Positions 38,587 to 46,861 of a DNA stretch of 64,000 nt are shown piece after piece. Position 1 is the first letter of the stretch. Each line of letters opens with the position of its first letter. Source of the DNA: Microbacterium sp. (lineage in GTDB: Bacteria; Actinomycetota; Actinomycetes; Actinomycetales; Microbacteriaceae); assembly GCA_019510305.1 (NCBI GenBank), contig JAEKKN010000017.1, positions 62,001 through 126,000 on the forward strand, read 5' to 3'. The notes below the pieces were generated by a model, which was not told the DNA's origin, did not search any database, and worked only from the letters and a program-made list of their open reading frames with translations. A program made the translations under genes and the position numbers.

Positions 38587-39363
38587 TCAGCGCCGTCGGC
38601 TCGAGTCCGGTCCGCGGTAGGTCCCGATGATGGCGGCGATGAGGTCGGAGTAGGCGGCGTCCTGGCTCGCGAACGACCCGTTGTTGCGGCCGTGGCGCAG
38701 CACCTCGACGCGGTCGGACACCGCCTGGACGTCGGCGATGTTGTGGCTGATGAAGACCACGCCCAGACCGAGCTCGCGGAGCTGCTCGATGTGCGTGAGC
38801 ACGTCGGCGGTCTGCGCGACGCTGAGTGATGCGGTGGGTTCGTCGAGGACGACGAGTCGCGGTTGGCTGATGAGCGTGCGGGCGATCGCGACGGCCTGAC
38901 GCTGGCCGCCGGAGAGGGTGTTCAGTGGCGAGCGGATCGAGGGGATGTTCGCGGCGAGGTCGCTGAGCGCCTGTCTGGTCGCCTGCTCCATCTCGCCTTC
39001 GCGCAGCATGCCGTTGTGGGTGCGCAGCTCGCGCCCGAGGAACACGTTGGCGGTCACGTCGAGGTTCTCGCACACCGCGAGGTCCTGGAAGACCGTGGCG
39101 ATGCCCAGCCGATTCGCCTCCGCGGGGTTCGAGATCTCCACGCGCTCGCCGTTGATGCGGATCTCGCCCGAGGTCGGTGTGAGCGCGCCGGCGATGATCT
39201 TCGCGAGAGTCGACTTGCCGGCGGCGTTGTCACCCACGAGACCGACGACCTCGCGGGCGTTGACGGTGAAATCGACGTCGGTGAGGGCCTCGACGGCCCC
39301 GAACCTCTTCGAGACCCCGCGCAGGGTGAGCAGGGGCTCGGCCTGCGCAGCGGTGAGGCTCAT
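38587..39363 (-). CDS. second single-domain sugar-type ABC ATPase (FrcA-like)
   Basis: A 258-residue ATPase. Walker A is GDNAAGKST, with Ala where Gly is usual; then VFQDLAVCENLDVTANVFLG, signature LSGGQRQ, Walker B LVVLDEPTASLS and H-loop FISHNIADV. It is closely similar in design to the ATPase ending at 38485 but lies in the other operon, behind the ROK gene, with no permease of its own beside it. The importer at 40,576-44,513 already has a two-domain ATPase, so this one may serve a distant permease or the neighbouring importer. The ATG overlaps the ROK stop. Confidence 0.9.
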   Translation of the reverse strand: MSLTAAQAEPLLTLRGVSKRFGAVEALTDVDFTVNAREVVGLVGDNAAGKSTLAKIIAGALTPTSGEIRINGERVEISNPAEANRLGIATVFQDLAVCENLDVTANVFLGRELRTHNGMLREGEMEQATRQALSDLAANIPSIRSPLNTLSGGQRQAVAIARTLISQPRLVVLDEPTASLSVAQTADVLTHIEQLRELGLGVVFISHNIADVQAVSDRVEVLRHGRNNGSFASQDAAYSDLIAAIIGTYRGPDSSRRR

Positions 39364-40538
39364 GAGCGGTCCTCGAGCAGCTGAGACGGGTCTGTCGACT
39401 GCAGGATGTGGATCGTCGCCCCGACCAGCACGGCGTCCTTGCCGAACGAGGAGGGCACCGGTTCGTGGCGGGGGGTGCGCCCCTGGGGTGCGTTGTCGCG
39501 CACGGCGGTCGCGAAGGGCAGCAGGAAGATGGGGCCGGCTTCGGCGAGCTCGCCGCCGACGGTGATCACCTCGGGAGCGAGCGACTGATGCGCTGCGGCG
39601 ACCACGCGTCCGAGAGCGGTGGCGGCGTCGGAGACGACGCGAGCGCATCCGGGGTCGCCCGCCGCCGCCCGGGCGATGACGTCCTTGAACGTCACCTGAC
39701 CGAATGTGGCCCGCAGCGGTGCGGTGACGGCCTCGGCGCCGGCGATCGTCTCCAGGCAGCCCCGCTGTCCGCAGGCGCAGATGGAGCCCGTCGGGTCGAC
39801 CTGCACGTGGCCGATCTCGCCGGCCGTCCCGGCGCGCCCTCGGTAGATCTGCGAGTTCAGCATCACGCCGGCGCTGATCGTGTACGAGGCGTGCACGAAC
39901 AGGCTGTCCTTCACGTCGCGGGCCGTGCCGAGCGTCGCCTCGGCGAGGGCCGCGAGGTTCGCATCCTTCTCGACGAGCACCGGGCAGCCGATGCGCTGCT
40001 CGACGACTTCGGCGACCGGCTGCGTCTCCCACCGGCGCATGACCCCGCGGTACGCGATGAGTCCGGTGGCCGGATCCACCGGCGCCGGCAGCGCGATGCA
40101 CACCCCGATGAGGTCGCCGGGGTCGGCGGCGATCATCCCCAGCATGTCGATGATGAGCAGGGTGATGCGATCGAGCACGGTGTCTTCGGCGTGATCGGTC
40201 GGCAAGGGCATCGACCGGTCGGCCAGCACGTCCTGCCCGACATCCGACAGCCGCACCCGCATGCTGCGGCTGCCGATCTGCACCGCGGCGACGAGACCTG
40301 CCCTTCGGGCGATCGTGACCAGCTGCGCCCGGCGGCCGCTGCGCGACGTCGGGTGGGTCTCGACGAGACCCGAGAGGCTGAGCTCTTTGACGATGGCCGA
40401 GACGGTCGCCGTCGACAGGCTGGTCGCTTCGGCGAGCTCGACCTGGGTGAGCCCGCCGAAGCGTTTGACGGCGTCGACGATCTTCGCGGTGTTGGCCTCG
40501 CGCAACCCCGACTGGGATCCGCCGGACCATCTGCTCAT
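39360..40538 (-). CDS. ROK family transcriptional repressor
   Basis: A 392-residue ROK (repressor, ORF, kinase) regulator. The N-terminal winged helix (about residues 14-75) has GLREANTAKIVDAVKRFGGLTQVELAEATSLSTATVSAIVKELSLSGLV. The sugar-kinase-like domain shows LVEKDANLAALAEA, TAGEIGHVQVD and the zinc motif CACGQRGCLE (CxCGxxGC). It sits 37 bases after the sugar permease in the same operon, so it probably represses its own transport operon and is released by a sugar. Palindromes TTCGA-N3-TCGAA upstream of the operon are candidate operators. Confidence 0.92.
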   Translation of the reverse strand: MSRWSGGSQSGLREANTAKIVDAVKRFGGLTQVELAEATSLSTATVSAIVKELSLSGLVETHPTSRSGRRAQLVTIARRAGLVAAVQIGSRSMRVRLSDVGQDVLADRSMPLPTDHAEDTVLDRITLLIIDMLGMIAADPGDLIGVCIALPAPVDPATGLIAYRGVMRRWETQPVAEVVEQRIGCPVLVEKDANLAALAEATLGTARDVKDSLFVHASYTISAGVMLNSQIYRGRAGTAGEIGHVQVDPTGSICACGQRGCLETIAGAEAVTAPLRATFGQVTFKDVIARAAAGDPGCARVVSDAATALGRVVAAAHQSLAPEVITVGGELAEAGPIFLLPFATAVRDNAPQGRTPRHEPVPSSFGKDAVLVGATIHILQSTDPSQLLEDRS

Positions 40539-40575
40539 AGCGGGAGCATATCGCGGGTCGACGCCGTCATCGTGG

Positions 40576-41754
40576 TCAACGGGCGGCGCCCGCCCGACGC
40601 TTGTTCCAGACGTCGAAGGCCACGGCGATCAGCAGCACGAGGCCCTTGACGACCTGCTGGGTCGCCTGGTCGAGTCCCATCAGCTGCATGCCGTTGCTCA
40701 TCACGGCCATGATCAGGCCGCCGACGATCGCGCCGCCGACCCGGCCGACACCGCCGGTGACCGCCGCACCGCCGATGAAGCAGGCGGCGATCGCGTCGAG
40801 CTCGAACATGTTTCCCGCACCCGGCTGCGCGCCGTTGGTGCGCGAGGAGAACACGACGCCCGCGATGCCGGCGAGGAGTCCCATGTTCACGAAGATCCAG
40901 AAGTTGACCTTGCGCACGTTGACGCCGCTGAGCAGTGCCGCGTGCAGGTTGCCGCCGATCGCATAGACGTGGCGGCCGAACACGCTCTTCTGCGTGATCA
41001 CGGAGTAGGCGATGATCAGCACGGCGAGGATGATCAGCACGAACGGCAGGCCGCGGCTGGTGGCGAGCTGGTAGCCGAACCACATCACCACGGCCGCGAT
41101 GATGGCGATCTTCGCGATGAACCAGCCGAGAGCCTCGACCGACTGCTGGTGCGCGAGCTTCGAGCGGCGGCTGCGCACCTGCCACACGGCGTAGCCGACC
41201 ACGCCGATCGCGAAGATCACGAGCGTGAACACGTCGACCCCGTACCCGCCGAGCAACCCGTTGAAGAAGCCGTTCGCGATCGAGTAGTAGGTGCCGCCGA
41301 ACGGCGACAGCGAGACGTTGCTGAGCACGATGAAGGTGAGGCCGCGGAACAGCAGCATGCCCGCCAGAGTCACGATGAACGCGGGGATCCCGACGTACGC
41401 GACCCAGAAGCCCTGCCAGGCTCCGACGAGCAGGCCGACGGCGATCGCCGCGAGCACGCCGACCCACCACGGCTGCTGCCCGCGGATCACGATGACGGCT
41501 GCCGTCGCTCCGGTGAGGGCGACGACCGATCCCACCGACAGATCGATGTGCCCGGCGATGATCACGATCACCATGCCGATCGCGAGGATCAGGATGTACG
41601 AGTACTGCAGCACGATGTTCGTGAGGTTGCCCGGCGAGAGGAACGTCGGGTTGAGGATCGCGAAGAACGCGACGATCGCGATGAAGGCGACCAGGATGCC
41701 GCTCTGACGGAGGTTCCGCGTGGCGAGGCTGAAGAGGTTGCTGACGCCGGTCAT
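40576..41754 (-). CDS. multiple-sugar ABC transporter permease (GguB/XylH-like)
   Basis: A 392-residue BPD_transp_2 permease with an extended, roughly 10-12 helix topology. [35 protein letters not shown] holds the GHIDLSVGS block typical of GguB/XylH/MmsB permeases. [28 protein letters not shown] and [31 protein letters not shown] are also conserved. It pairs with the two-domain ATPase, whose stop overlaps its ATG. Confidence 0.94.
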   Translation of the reverse strand: MTGVSNLFSLATRNLRQSGILVAFIAIVAFFAILNPTFLSPGNLTNIVLQYSYILILAIGMVIVIIAGHIDLSVGSVVALTGATAAVIVIRGQQPWWVGVLAAIAVGLLVGAWQGFWVAYVGIPAFIVTLAGMLLFRGLTFIVLSNVSLSPFGGTYYSIANGFFNGLLGGYGVDVFTLVIFAIGVVGYAVWQVRSRRSKLAHQQSVEALGWFIAKIAIIAAVVMWFGYQLATSRGLPFVLIILAVLIIAYSVITQKSVFGRHVYAIGGNLHAALLSGVNVRKVNFWIFVNMGLLAGIAGVVFSSRTNGAQPGAGNMFELDAIAACFIGGAAVTGGVGRVGGAIVGGLIMAVMSNGMQLMGLDQATQQVVKGLVLLIAVAFDVWNKRRAGAAR

Positions 41755-43292
41755 CGCGCGGCCGTCCTTTCGAGGGTCATGAGGTGCATGAGGTTCTCCT
41801 GTGTGGCTTCGCTGGTGGGGAGTTCACCGGTGATCCTCCCGAAAGCCAGGGTGTATATGCGGTCGCAGATGCCGAGGAGCTCGGGGAGCTCGGAGGAGAT
41901 CACCAGCACGCCCTTCCCCTCTGCGACCAGGCGGTTGATGATCGTGTAGATCTCGTACTTGGCTCCGACGTCGATTCCTCGCGTCGGCTCGTCGAGGATC
42001 AAGACGTCGGGCGCCGTCTGGATCCACTTGCTCAGCACGACCTTCTGCTGGTTCCCTCCGGAGAGGTTGCCGACGAGCTGGAGCACGCTGGGGCTCTTGA
42101 TGTTCATGTCGGCACGGTACTGCTCTGCGACCTGCAGTTCGCGGTTCGCGTTGATCCAGCCGCCCGGGCTGATCAGCCGAAGCGAGGCCATCGTGATGTT
42201 GTGCCGGATGTCGTCGATCAGGTTGAGCCCGAACTTCTTGCGGTCCTCCGTGGCGTAGGCGATGCCCGCGCGGATGGCGGCGCTCGTGGTCGAGGTGTCG
42301 ACCTCCTTGCCGCGCACGAACACCTTGCCGCGGGCGTGCCTGCCGTAGGTGCGCCCGAACACGCTCATCGCGAGCTCGGTGCGGCCGGCGCCCATGAGGC
42401 CGGCGATGCCGACGACCTCTCCGGCGCGGACGGTGAGCGAAGCATCTTCGACCATGACCCGACCGGGCTGGGTCGGATGGTTCACCGACCAGTTCTCGAT
42501 GCGCAGCACCTCTTCGCCCGGGTTCGAGGTGCGCTCGGGGAAGCGGTGGGCGAGGTCGCGGCCGACCATGCCGCGGATGATGCGATCCTGCGTGGAGGTC
42601 GGATCCTTCATGTCGAGCGTCTCGATCGACTTGCCGTCGCGGATGATCGTGGTGCGGTCGGCGATCTCGGCGATCTCGTTCAGCTTGTGCGAGATGATGA
42701 TCGACGTCATGCCCTCGTCGCGCAGTCGGCGCAGCAGGTCGAGCAGGTGCGCCGAGTCGGTGTCGTTGAGGGCGGCGGTCGGCTCGTCGAGGATCAGCAG
42801 ACGCACGTTCTTCGAGAGTGCCTTGGCGATCTCGACGAGCTGCTGCTTTCCGACGCCGAGTTGGGCGACAGGGGTCGTCGGGTTCTCGTCGAGGCCCACC
42901 TGGGCGAGCAGAGCGGATGCTTCGGCATTCGCCCGATCCCAGTCGATCAGACCGTTCTTCCCGCGCCGCTCGTTGCCGAGGAAGATGTTCTCGGCGACGC
43001 TGAGGTAGGGGATCAGGGCGAGCTCCTGGTGGATGATCACGATCCCCCTCTGCTCGGAGTCGTTGATCGAACCGAAGGCCGCCTCCTCTCCCTCGTAGAT
43101 GATCTCGCCCTCATAGGTGCCGTGGGGGTACACGCCCGACAGCACCTTCATGAGAGTGGACTTGCCCGCGCCGTTCTCGCCGCAGATCGCGAGGATCTCG
43201 CCGCGGTTCACATCGAGGCTGACGCCCTGGAGCGCCTTCACACCCGGGAAGCTCTTCTCGATCTCCCGCATCTGCAGAACCGGTGTCGTCAT
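41751..43292 (-). CDS. multiple-sugar ABC transporter two-domain ATPase (GguA/XylG-like)
   Basis: A 513-residue ATPase with two nucleotide-binding domains. Domain 1: Walker [31 protein letters not shown], signature-like LGVGKQQ, Walker [14 protein letters not shown]. Domain 2: degenerate Walker [10 protein letters not shown], signature LSGGNQQK, Walker [34 protein letters not shown] and [21 protein letters not shown] fit the GguA/MmsA class for xylose, glucose and arabinose-type sugars. AAAGGACATCGG precedes ATG 43292. The binding-protein gene lies upstream, separated by a strong hairpin. Confidence 0.95.
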   Translation of the reverse strand: MTTPVLQMREIEKSFPGVKALQGVSLDVNRGEILAICGENGAGKSTLMKVLSGVYPHGTYEGEIIYEGEEAAFGSINDSEQRGIVIIHQELALIPYLSVAENIFLGNERRGKNGLIDWDRANAEASALLAQVGLDENPTTPVAQLGVGKQQLVEIAKALSKNVRLLILDEPTAALNDTDSAHLLDLLRRLRDEGMTSIIISHKLNEIAEIADRTTIIRDGKSIETLDMKDPTSTQDRIIRGMVGRDLAHRFPERTSNPGEEVLRIENWSVNHPTQPGRVMVEDASLTVRAGEVVGIAGLMGAGRTELAMSVFGRTYGRHARGKVFVRGKEVDTSTTSAAIRAGIAYATEDRKKFGLNLIDDIRHNITMASLRLISPGGWINANRELQVAEQYRADMNIKSPSVLQLVGNLSGGNQQKVVLSKWIQTAPDVLILDEPTRGIDVGAKYEIYTIINRLVAEGKGVLVISSELPELLGICDRIYTLAFGRITGELPTSEATQENLMHLMTLERTAAR

Positions 43293-43315
43293 GACCCGAT
43301 GTCCTTTCGTGAAGA

Positions 43316-43352
43316 GTCGGGGCGTGCGGCCTTGCCGGCCGCACGCCCCGAC
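43316..43352 (-). terminator. 16-base intercistronic hairpin between binding-protein and ATPase genes
   Basis: The arm 43316-43331 (GTCGGGGCGTGCGGCC) pairs perfectly with 43337-43352 around a five-base loop. It begins ten bases after the binding-protein stop and lies 24 bases before the ATPase start. No T-run follows. It likely stabilises the upstream mRNA and limits read-through. Confidence 0.85.
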
Positions 43353-43361
43353 GGGAGGAGA

Positions 43362-44513
43362 CTACTCGGCGACGCCCGAGTCGACCTCGGCCTGCGTCCA
43401 GTAGCCGGAGTCGACGAGGAGCGAGGTGATGTTGTCCTTGTAGACGATGTCCGACTGCAGCAGGTACGACGGCACGACCTTCACGCCGTTGTCGTAGGTC
43501 TTCGTGTCGTTGGCCTCGGGATCGTCGCCCTCGAGCATGGCCTCCGCGGCGACGACCGACTGCTCGGCGAGCTTGCGGGTGTCCTTGAAGATCGTGGCGA
43601 ACTGCACGTCCTGGTTGATCAGGGCGACGGACGCGATCTCCGCATCCTGACCCGTGACGATCGGCAGGCCGTCGGCGATGGTGGCGCCGTAGCCGCCGGT
43701 GCCCTGCAGCGCCGTGATGATGCCGCGCGAGATGCCGTCGTAGGGCGAGAGCACGCCGTCGAGCTTGGTGCCGTTGCCGTACGTGGCGGTGAGCAGGTCC
43801 TCCATGCGCTTCTGCGCGGTCTCCTGCGCCCAGCGCAGGGTCGCGGCCTGCTCGATCTTGACCTGGCCCGAGGGAACGGCGAGGACGCCGTCGTCGATGA
43901 ACGGCTGCAGCGTGTCCATCGCGCCCTGCCAGAAGAAGTGCGCGTTGTTGTCGTCGAGCGATCCGGCGAACAGCTCGATGTTGAACGGGCCCTTCTCTCC
44001 GGTCTCCTTGCCGTCGGCGTCGAGGACGCCGAGACCTGTGAGGAGCGAGGTGGCCTGCTGCACGCCGACCTTGTAGTTGTCGAACGTCACGTAGAAGTCG
44101 ACGTGGTCGCTGTCGCGGATCAGGCGGTCGTAGGAGATCACCGGGATCTTCGCTGCGGCTGCGGCGTCGAGCTGCGACGACAGGGCCGTGCCGTCGATCG
44201 CGGCGATGATCAGCAGGTCGGCGCCCTTCGTGATCATCTGGTCGATCTGCTGACCCTGGGTGGGGATGTCGTCACCCGCGTACTGCAGTTCGACCTGATA
44301 GCCGGCGTCTTCGAGGCCGGACTGCACGGCGTTGCCGTCGGCGATCCAGCGCTCAGAGGTCTCGGTCGGCATCGAGACGCCGATGAGCATGTCGCCCTTG
44401 TCGGTGCTGCCCGAGCCCTCCGACCCGGTCGATCCGGCTCCGGCTCCGCCGCAACCCGCCAGGGCGAGCGCCCCGACCAGGCCGAGTGCGGCCAGTGCGT
44501 ACTTCTTCTTCAT
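43362..44513 (-). CDS. chvE: multiple-sugar-binding lipoprotein ChvE-like
   Basis: A 383-residue sugar-binding protein of the ChvE/XylF group. KKKYALAALGLVGALALAGCGG gives a lipobox LAGC and a Gly/Ser linker. LIGVSMPTETSERWIADGNAVQSGLEDAGYQVELQYAGDD, LDGVLSPYDGISRGIITALQ and TGQDAEIASVALI are ChvE signatures. Relatives bind arabinose, galactose, glucose and xylose. AAGGAG six bases before ATG 44513 sets the start; an in-frame GTG just before it is too close. It is the first gene of a five-gene operon that ends with the ROK repressor and an extra ATPase. Confidence 0.92.
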   Translation of the reverse strand: MKKKYALAALGLVGALALAGCGGAGAGSTGSEGSGSTDKGDMLIGVSMPTETSERWIADGNAVQSGLEDAGYQVELQYAGDDIPTQGQQIDQMITKGADLLIIAAIDGTALSSQLDAAAAAKIPVISYDRLIRDSDHVDFYVTFDNYKVGVQQATSLLTGLGVLDADGKETGEKGPFNIELFAGSLDDNNAHFFWQGAMDTLQPFIDDGVLAVPSGQVKIEQAATLRWAQETAQKRMEDLLTATYGNGTKLDGVLSPYDGISRGIITALQGTGGYGATIADGLPIVTGQDAEIASVALINQDVQFATIFKDTRKLAEQSVVAAEAMLEGDDPEANDTKTYDNGVKVVPSYLLQSDIVYKDNITSLLVDSGYWTQAEVDSGVAE

Positions 44514-44832
44514 CACGAGCTCCTTCGCTGTGCAATGCGTCTTCGGCGCCTTTGCCCCGAGACCGGAATCCCCGTCGTTCGGGACTGGCTCCGCAGATAC
44601 TTTCCTTGAGTTCGAGTCTCGAAGTCAAGTGTTCGTGATCAATTCGTGATTCACCGATGTGTCCGCTCTCATTCGTGCACGAAGCGGCGTCGTCGGGTCG
44701 AATCGGTTCGAGTGTCGAAGTCAACGTGTGCTGTGCGAGTCGGGGTCGACGGTTCGGGATACCGCTTGCCGAATCGATTCGATAAACTGGTCGTCCCCCG
44801 ATCCGCCCCTCAGTTCTGCGAGCCGCTTCCTC
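44514..44832. promoter_or_regulatory. 319-base divergent control region with TTCGA-N3-TCGAA palindromes
   Basis: No gene is seen here. Two 19-base copies of GTTCGAGTSTCGAAGTCAA lie at 44610-44628 and 44706-44724 (one difference), each with a central TTCGA-N3-TCGAA palindrome. TCGAA-TCGG-TTCGA at 44698-44711 and CGAATCGATTCG at 44770-44781 add further half-sites. On the minus strand each 19-base copy contains TTGACT, a possible -35 for the sugar-binding-protein gene. The ROK protein encoded downstream is the obvious candidate binder. Confidence 0.7.
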
Positions 44833-46296
44833 ATGGCCACCTCCCTCACCACGGGCCGCCCGTGGCGTGTCATCCTCGCCTTCTCCGTCCCTCTCCTGCT
44901 CGGCAACGTCGTCCAGCAGCTTTACCAGTTCGTCGACGCGATCGTCGTCGGGCGCCATCTGGGCGTCGACTCGCTCGCCGCCGTCGGCGCGACCGGACCT
45001 CTGCTCTTCCTTCTGCTCGGCTTCGCGTGGGGCCTGACCAGCGGTTTCGCGATTCCGATCGCCCAGGCGTTCGGCGCTGGTGACGACGCCGCCGTGCGGC
45101 GATCCGTCGCGACCGGGGTGCTGCTGACCGGCATCACGAGCGTCGTGCTGACCATCGTCGCGCCCCTCATCTCCGCGCCGCTGCTGGCGCTTCTGCAGAC
45201 GCCTCCCGAGCTGATGGCCGAGGCCACGGTCTTCACGCAGATCAGCTTCATCGGCGCGGGCGCGACGATGTTCTTCAACTTCCTCTCGGCGATCATCCGG
45301 GCGATCGGCGACTCCCGCACTCCGCTGATCTTCCTCACGGTCTCGTGCGCCCTGAACGCGGGTCTCGTGATCCTCATGGTCGGACCGCTCGAGTGGGGCG
45401 TCGCGGGCGCGGCGATCGCGACCGTGGTCGCGCAGGCGGTCTCGGTGCTGCTGTGCCTCGAGTTCGTGCGTCGCCGCCTTCCCCTGCTGCATCTGCGCCG
45501 GATCGACTGGAGGATCACACGCGGCGACATCGCCGAGCACCTGCGTCTCGGCCTGCCCATGGGCTTCCAGGCCTCGATCATCGCGATCGGCACACTGACC
45601 GTGCAGGTCGCCCTGAACACGCTCGGCGCAGAGGCCGTCGCCGCCTACACGACAGGTGCACGCGTCGACAGCCTCGGCGTCGCGTTCCTGTCGTCGCTGG
45701 GGCTCGCGGTGTCTATGTACGCCGCGCAGAACCTCGGCGGCCGACGCCCAGACCGCATTCGCCGGGGCGTCGTGGAGGCGACCTGGATGGCGATCGCGGG
45801 CGGTGCGGCGATCGGCGCGCTCATCATCGCGTTCGGCGTGCCGATGGTGCGCCTGTTCGTCGGAGACGGCTCGGATCACGTCGTCGAGCTCGCCCATCTC
45901 ATGCTCATCGTGAACGGGCTCGGCTACTGGGCGCTCGGAGTGCTGTTCGTGCTGCGCGGCGCGCTGCAGGGACTCGGGCACACGCTGGTGCCGACCGTCA
46001 CGGGCGTGATCGAGCTCGTCGCGCGCGTCGCCGCCGCGGTGATCCTCGGCGCGATGATCGACTTCACCGGCGTCGCGCTCAGCAACCCGCTCGCCTGGGT
46101 CAGCGCGATCCTGCTGCTGGTGCCGGCGTACATCCGCGCGCACCGCGACCTGGGGCGCATGCCCGTGAACCCGGTCGAGGCGACCGAGACCTCGGCGATC
46201 GCGATCGTCGGTCCCGTCGACGGTTCGATGGTCGTGGATGCCGTCGTCACGCAGCCCCTGCGCGTGGTGAAGCGCTCACGACTGAGGAGGCGTTAA
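44833..46296 (+). CDS. MATE family efflux transporter
   Basis: A 487-residue multidrug/toxic-compound extrusion protein with 12 membrane helices. LTTGRPWRVILAFSVPLLLGNVVQQLYQFVDAIVVGRHLGVDSLAAVGATGPLLFLL is the conserved N-terminal block, and the second half repeats it with GLPMGFQASIIAIGTLTVQVALNTLG. It would export drugs or metabolites by cation antiport. ATG 44833 has only a weak ribosome site (TGCGAG). It is divergent from the sugar importer across a long control region; shared regulation is possible but the cargo is unknown. Confidence 0.93.
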   Translation: MATSLTTGRPWRVILAFSVPLLLGNVVQQLYQFVDAIVVGRHLGVDSLAAVGATGPLLFLLLGFAWGLTSGFAIPIAQAFGAGDDAAVRRSVATGVLLTGITSVVLTIVAPLISAPLLALLQTPPELMAEATVFTQISFIGAGATMFFNFLSAIIRAIGDSRTPLIFLTVSCALNAGLVILMVGPLEWGVAGAAIATVVAQAVSVLLCLEFVRRRLPLLHLRRIDWRITRGDIAEHLRLGLPMGFQASIIAIGTLTVQVALNTLGAEAVAAYTTGARVDSLGVAFLSSLGLAVSMYAAQNLGGRRPDRIRRGVVEATWMAIAGGAAIGALIIAFGVPMVRLFVGDGSDHVVELAHLMLIVNGLGYWALGVLFVLRGALQGLGHTLVPTVTGVIELVARVAAAVILGAMIDFTGVALSNPLAWVSAILLLVPAYIRAHRDLGRMPVNPVEATETSAIAIVGPVDGSMVVDAVVTQPLRVVKRSRLRRR

Positions 46297-46394
46297 CCTG
46301 TCGTTGTAGGAAACATCATCCTTCAGAGGGATGCCGACGTCTGAGGATCGGCGTAACTTCGAAGGTGCGGAAGGTCCGTTGACGGGGGGTCGTC

Positions 46395-46802
46395 ATGACG
46401 ACATGGAGGGTGGCCAGCGATCTGGCGGCCATCATGGTGCCGATCGGCGTGGTCGGAGCGGTGATCGCAGGGCTGTGCGCTCTGGTCGCCGGCATCGCGA
46501 TCGTGCGAAGGGCCAGTGGCCTGTGTGGTGGAGCTGTGGGAATCTGGATCCCCGCGGCGATGCTCAGCTCGGTGGCCGGATTCGCTAATCAGTGGATGCC
46601 GCTGCTGCTGTCGAGCGCTGCGCTCGTGGGCATGCTGGCGATCGGTGCGGTGGTGCGCGGGGTCATGAATGCGAAGGGCATCGAGTTGCCCCGGCGCAAG
46701 GCCGAAGCCGATGCTCCCGCCGAAGCGCCGACGACGGCTTCTGCTCCCACGACGACGTCGGTGCCCGTGCTGGCACGATCGAATCCGGTGCGCGCGGCCT
46801 GA
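46395..46802 (+). CDS. small membrane protein of unknown function
   Basis: A 135-residue protein with three hydrophobic helices (LAAIMVPIGVVGAVIAGLCALVAGIAIV, CGGAVGIWIPAAMLSSVAGFA, WMPLLLSSAALVGMLAIGAVV) and a cytoplasmic Ala/Pro/Thr-rich tail of about 45 residues. GGGGGG lies upstream of ATG 46395. Codon use is like its neighbours, so I take it as real, but I recognise no family. It stands alone after the MATE gene. Confidence 0.6.
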   Translation: MTTWRVASDLAAIMVPIGVVGAVIAGLCALVAGIAIVRRASGLCGGAVGIWIPAAMLSSVAGFANQWMPLLLSSAALVGMLAIGAVVRGVMNAKGIELPRRKAEADAPAEAPTTASAPTTTSVPVLARSNPVRAA

Positions 46803-46861
46803 TCGAGCGCTACTGACGCCGTTCTTCGGCGTGACCGTCCGCCCCCCTGGTTCGACGCGTC

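Noticed and set aside
42349..42376. Mobile element or attachment sites within the iol/ABC region
   Set aside because: No transposase, integrase, tRNA or terminal repeats are seen, and codon use is uniform from 24 to 44.5 kb.
41784..44609. A very long open frame (941 codons) on the plus strand opposite the sugar importer genes
   Set aside because: Its translation is rich in Arg, Asp, His and Glu with no domain, and it mirrors the strong GC3 bias of the ABC genes on the minus strand. It is an antisense shadow.
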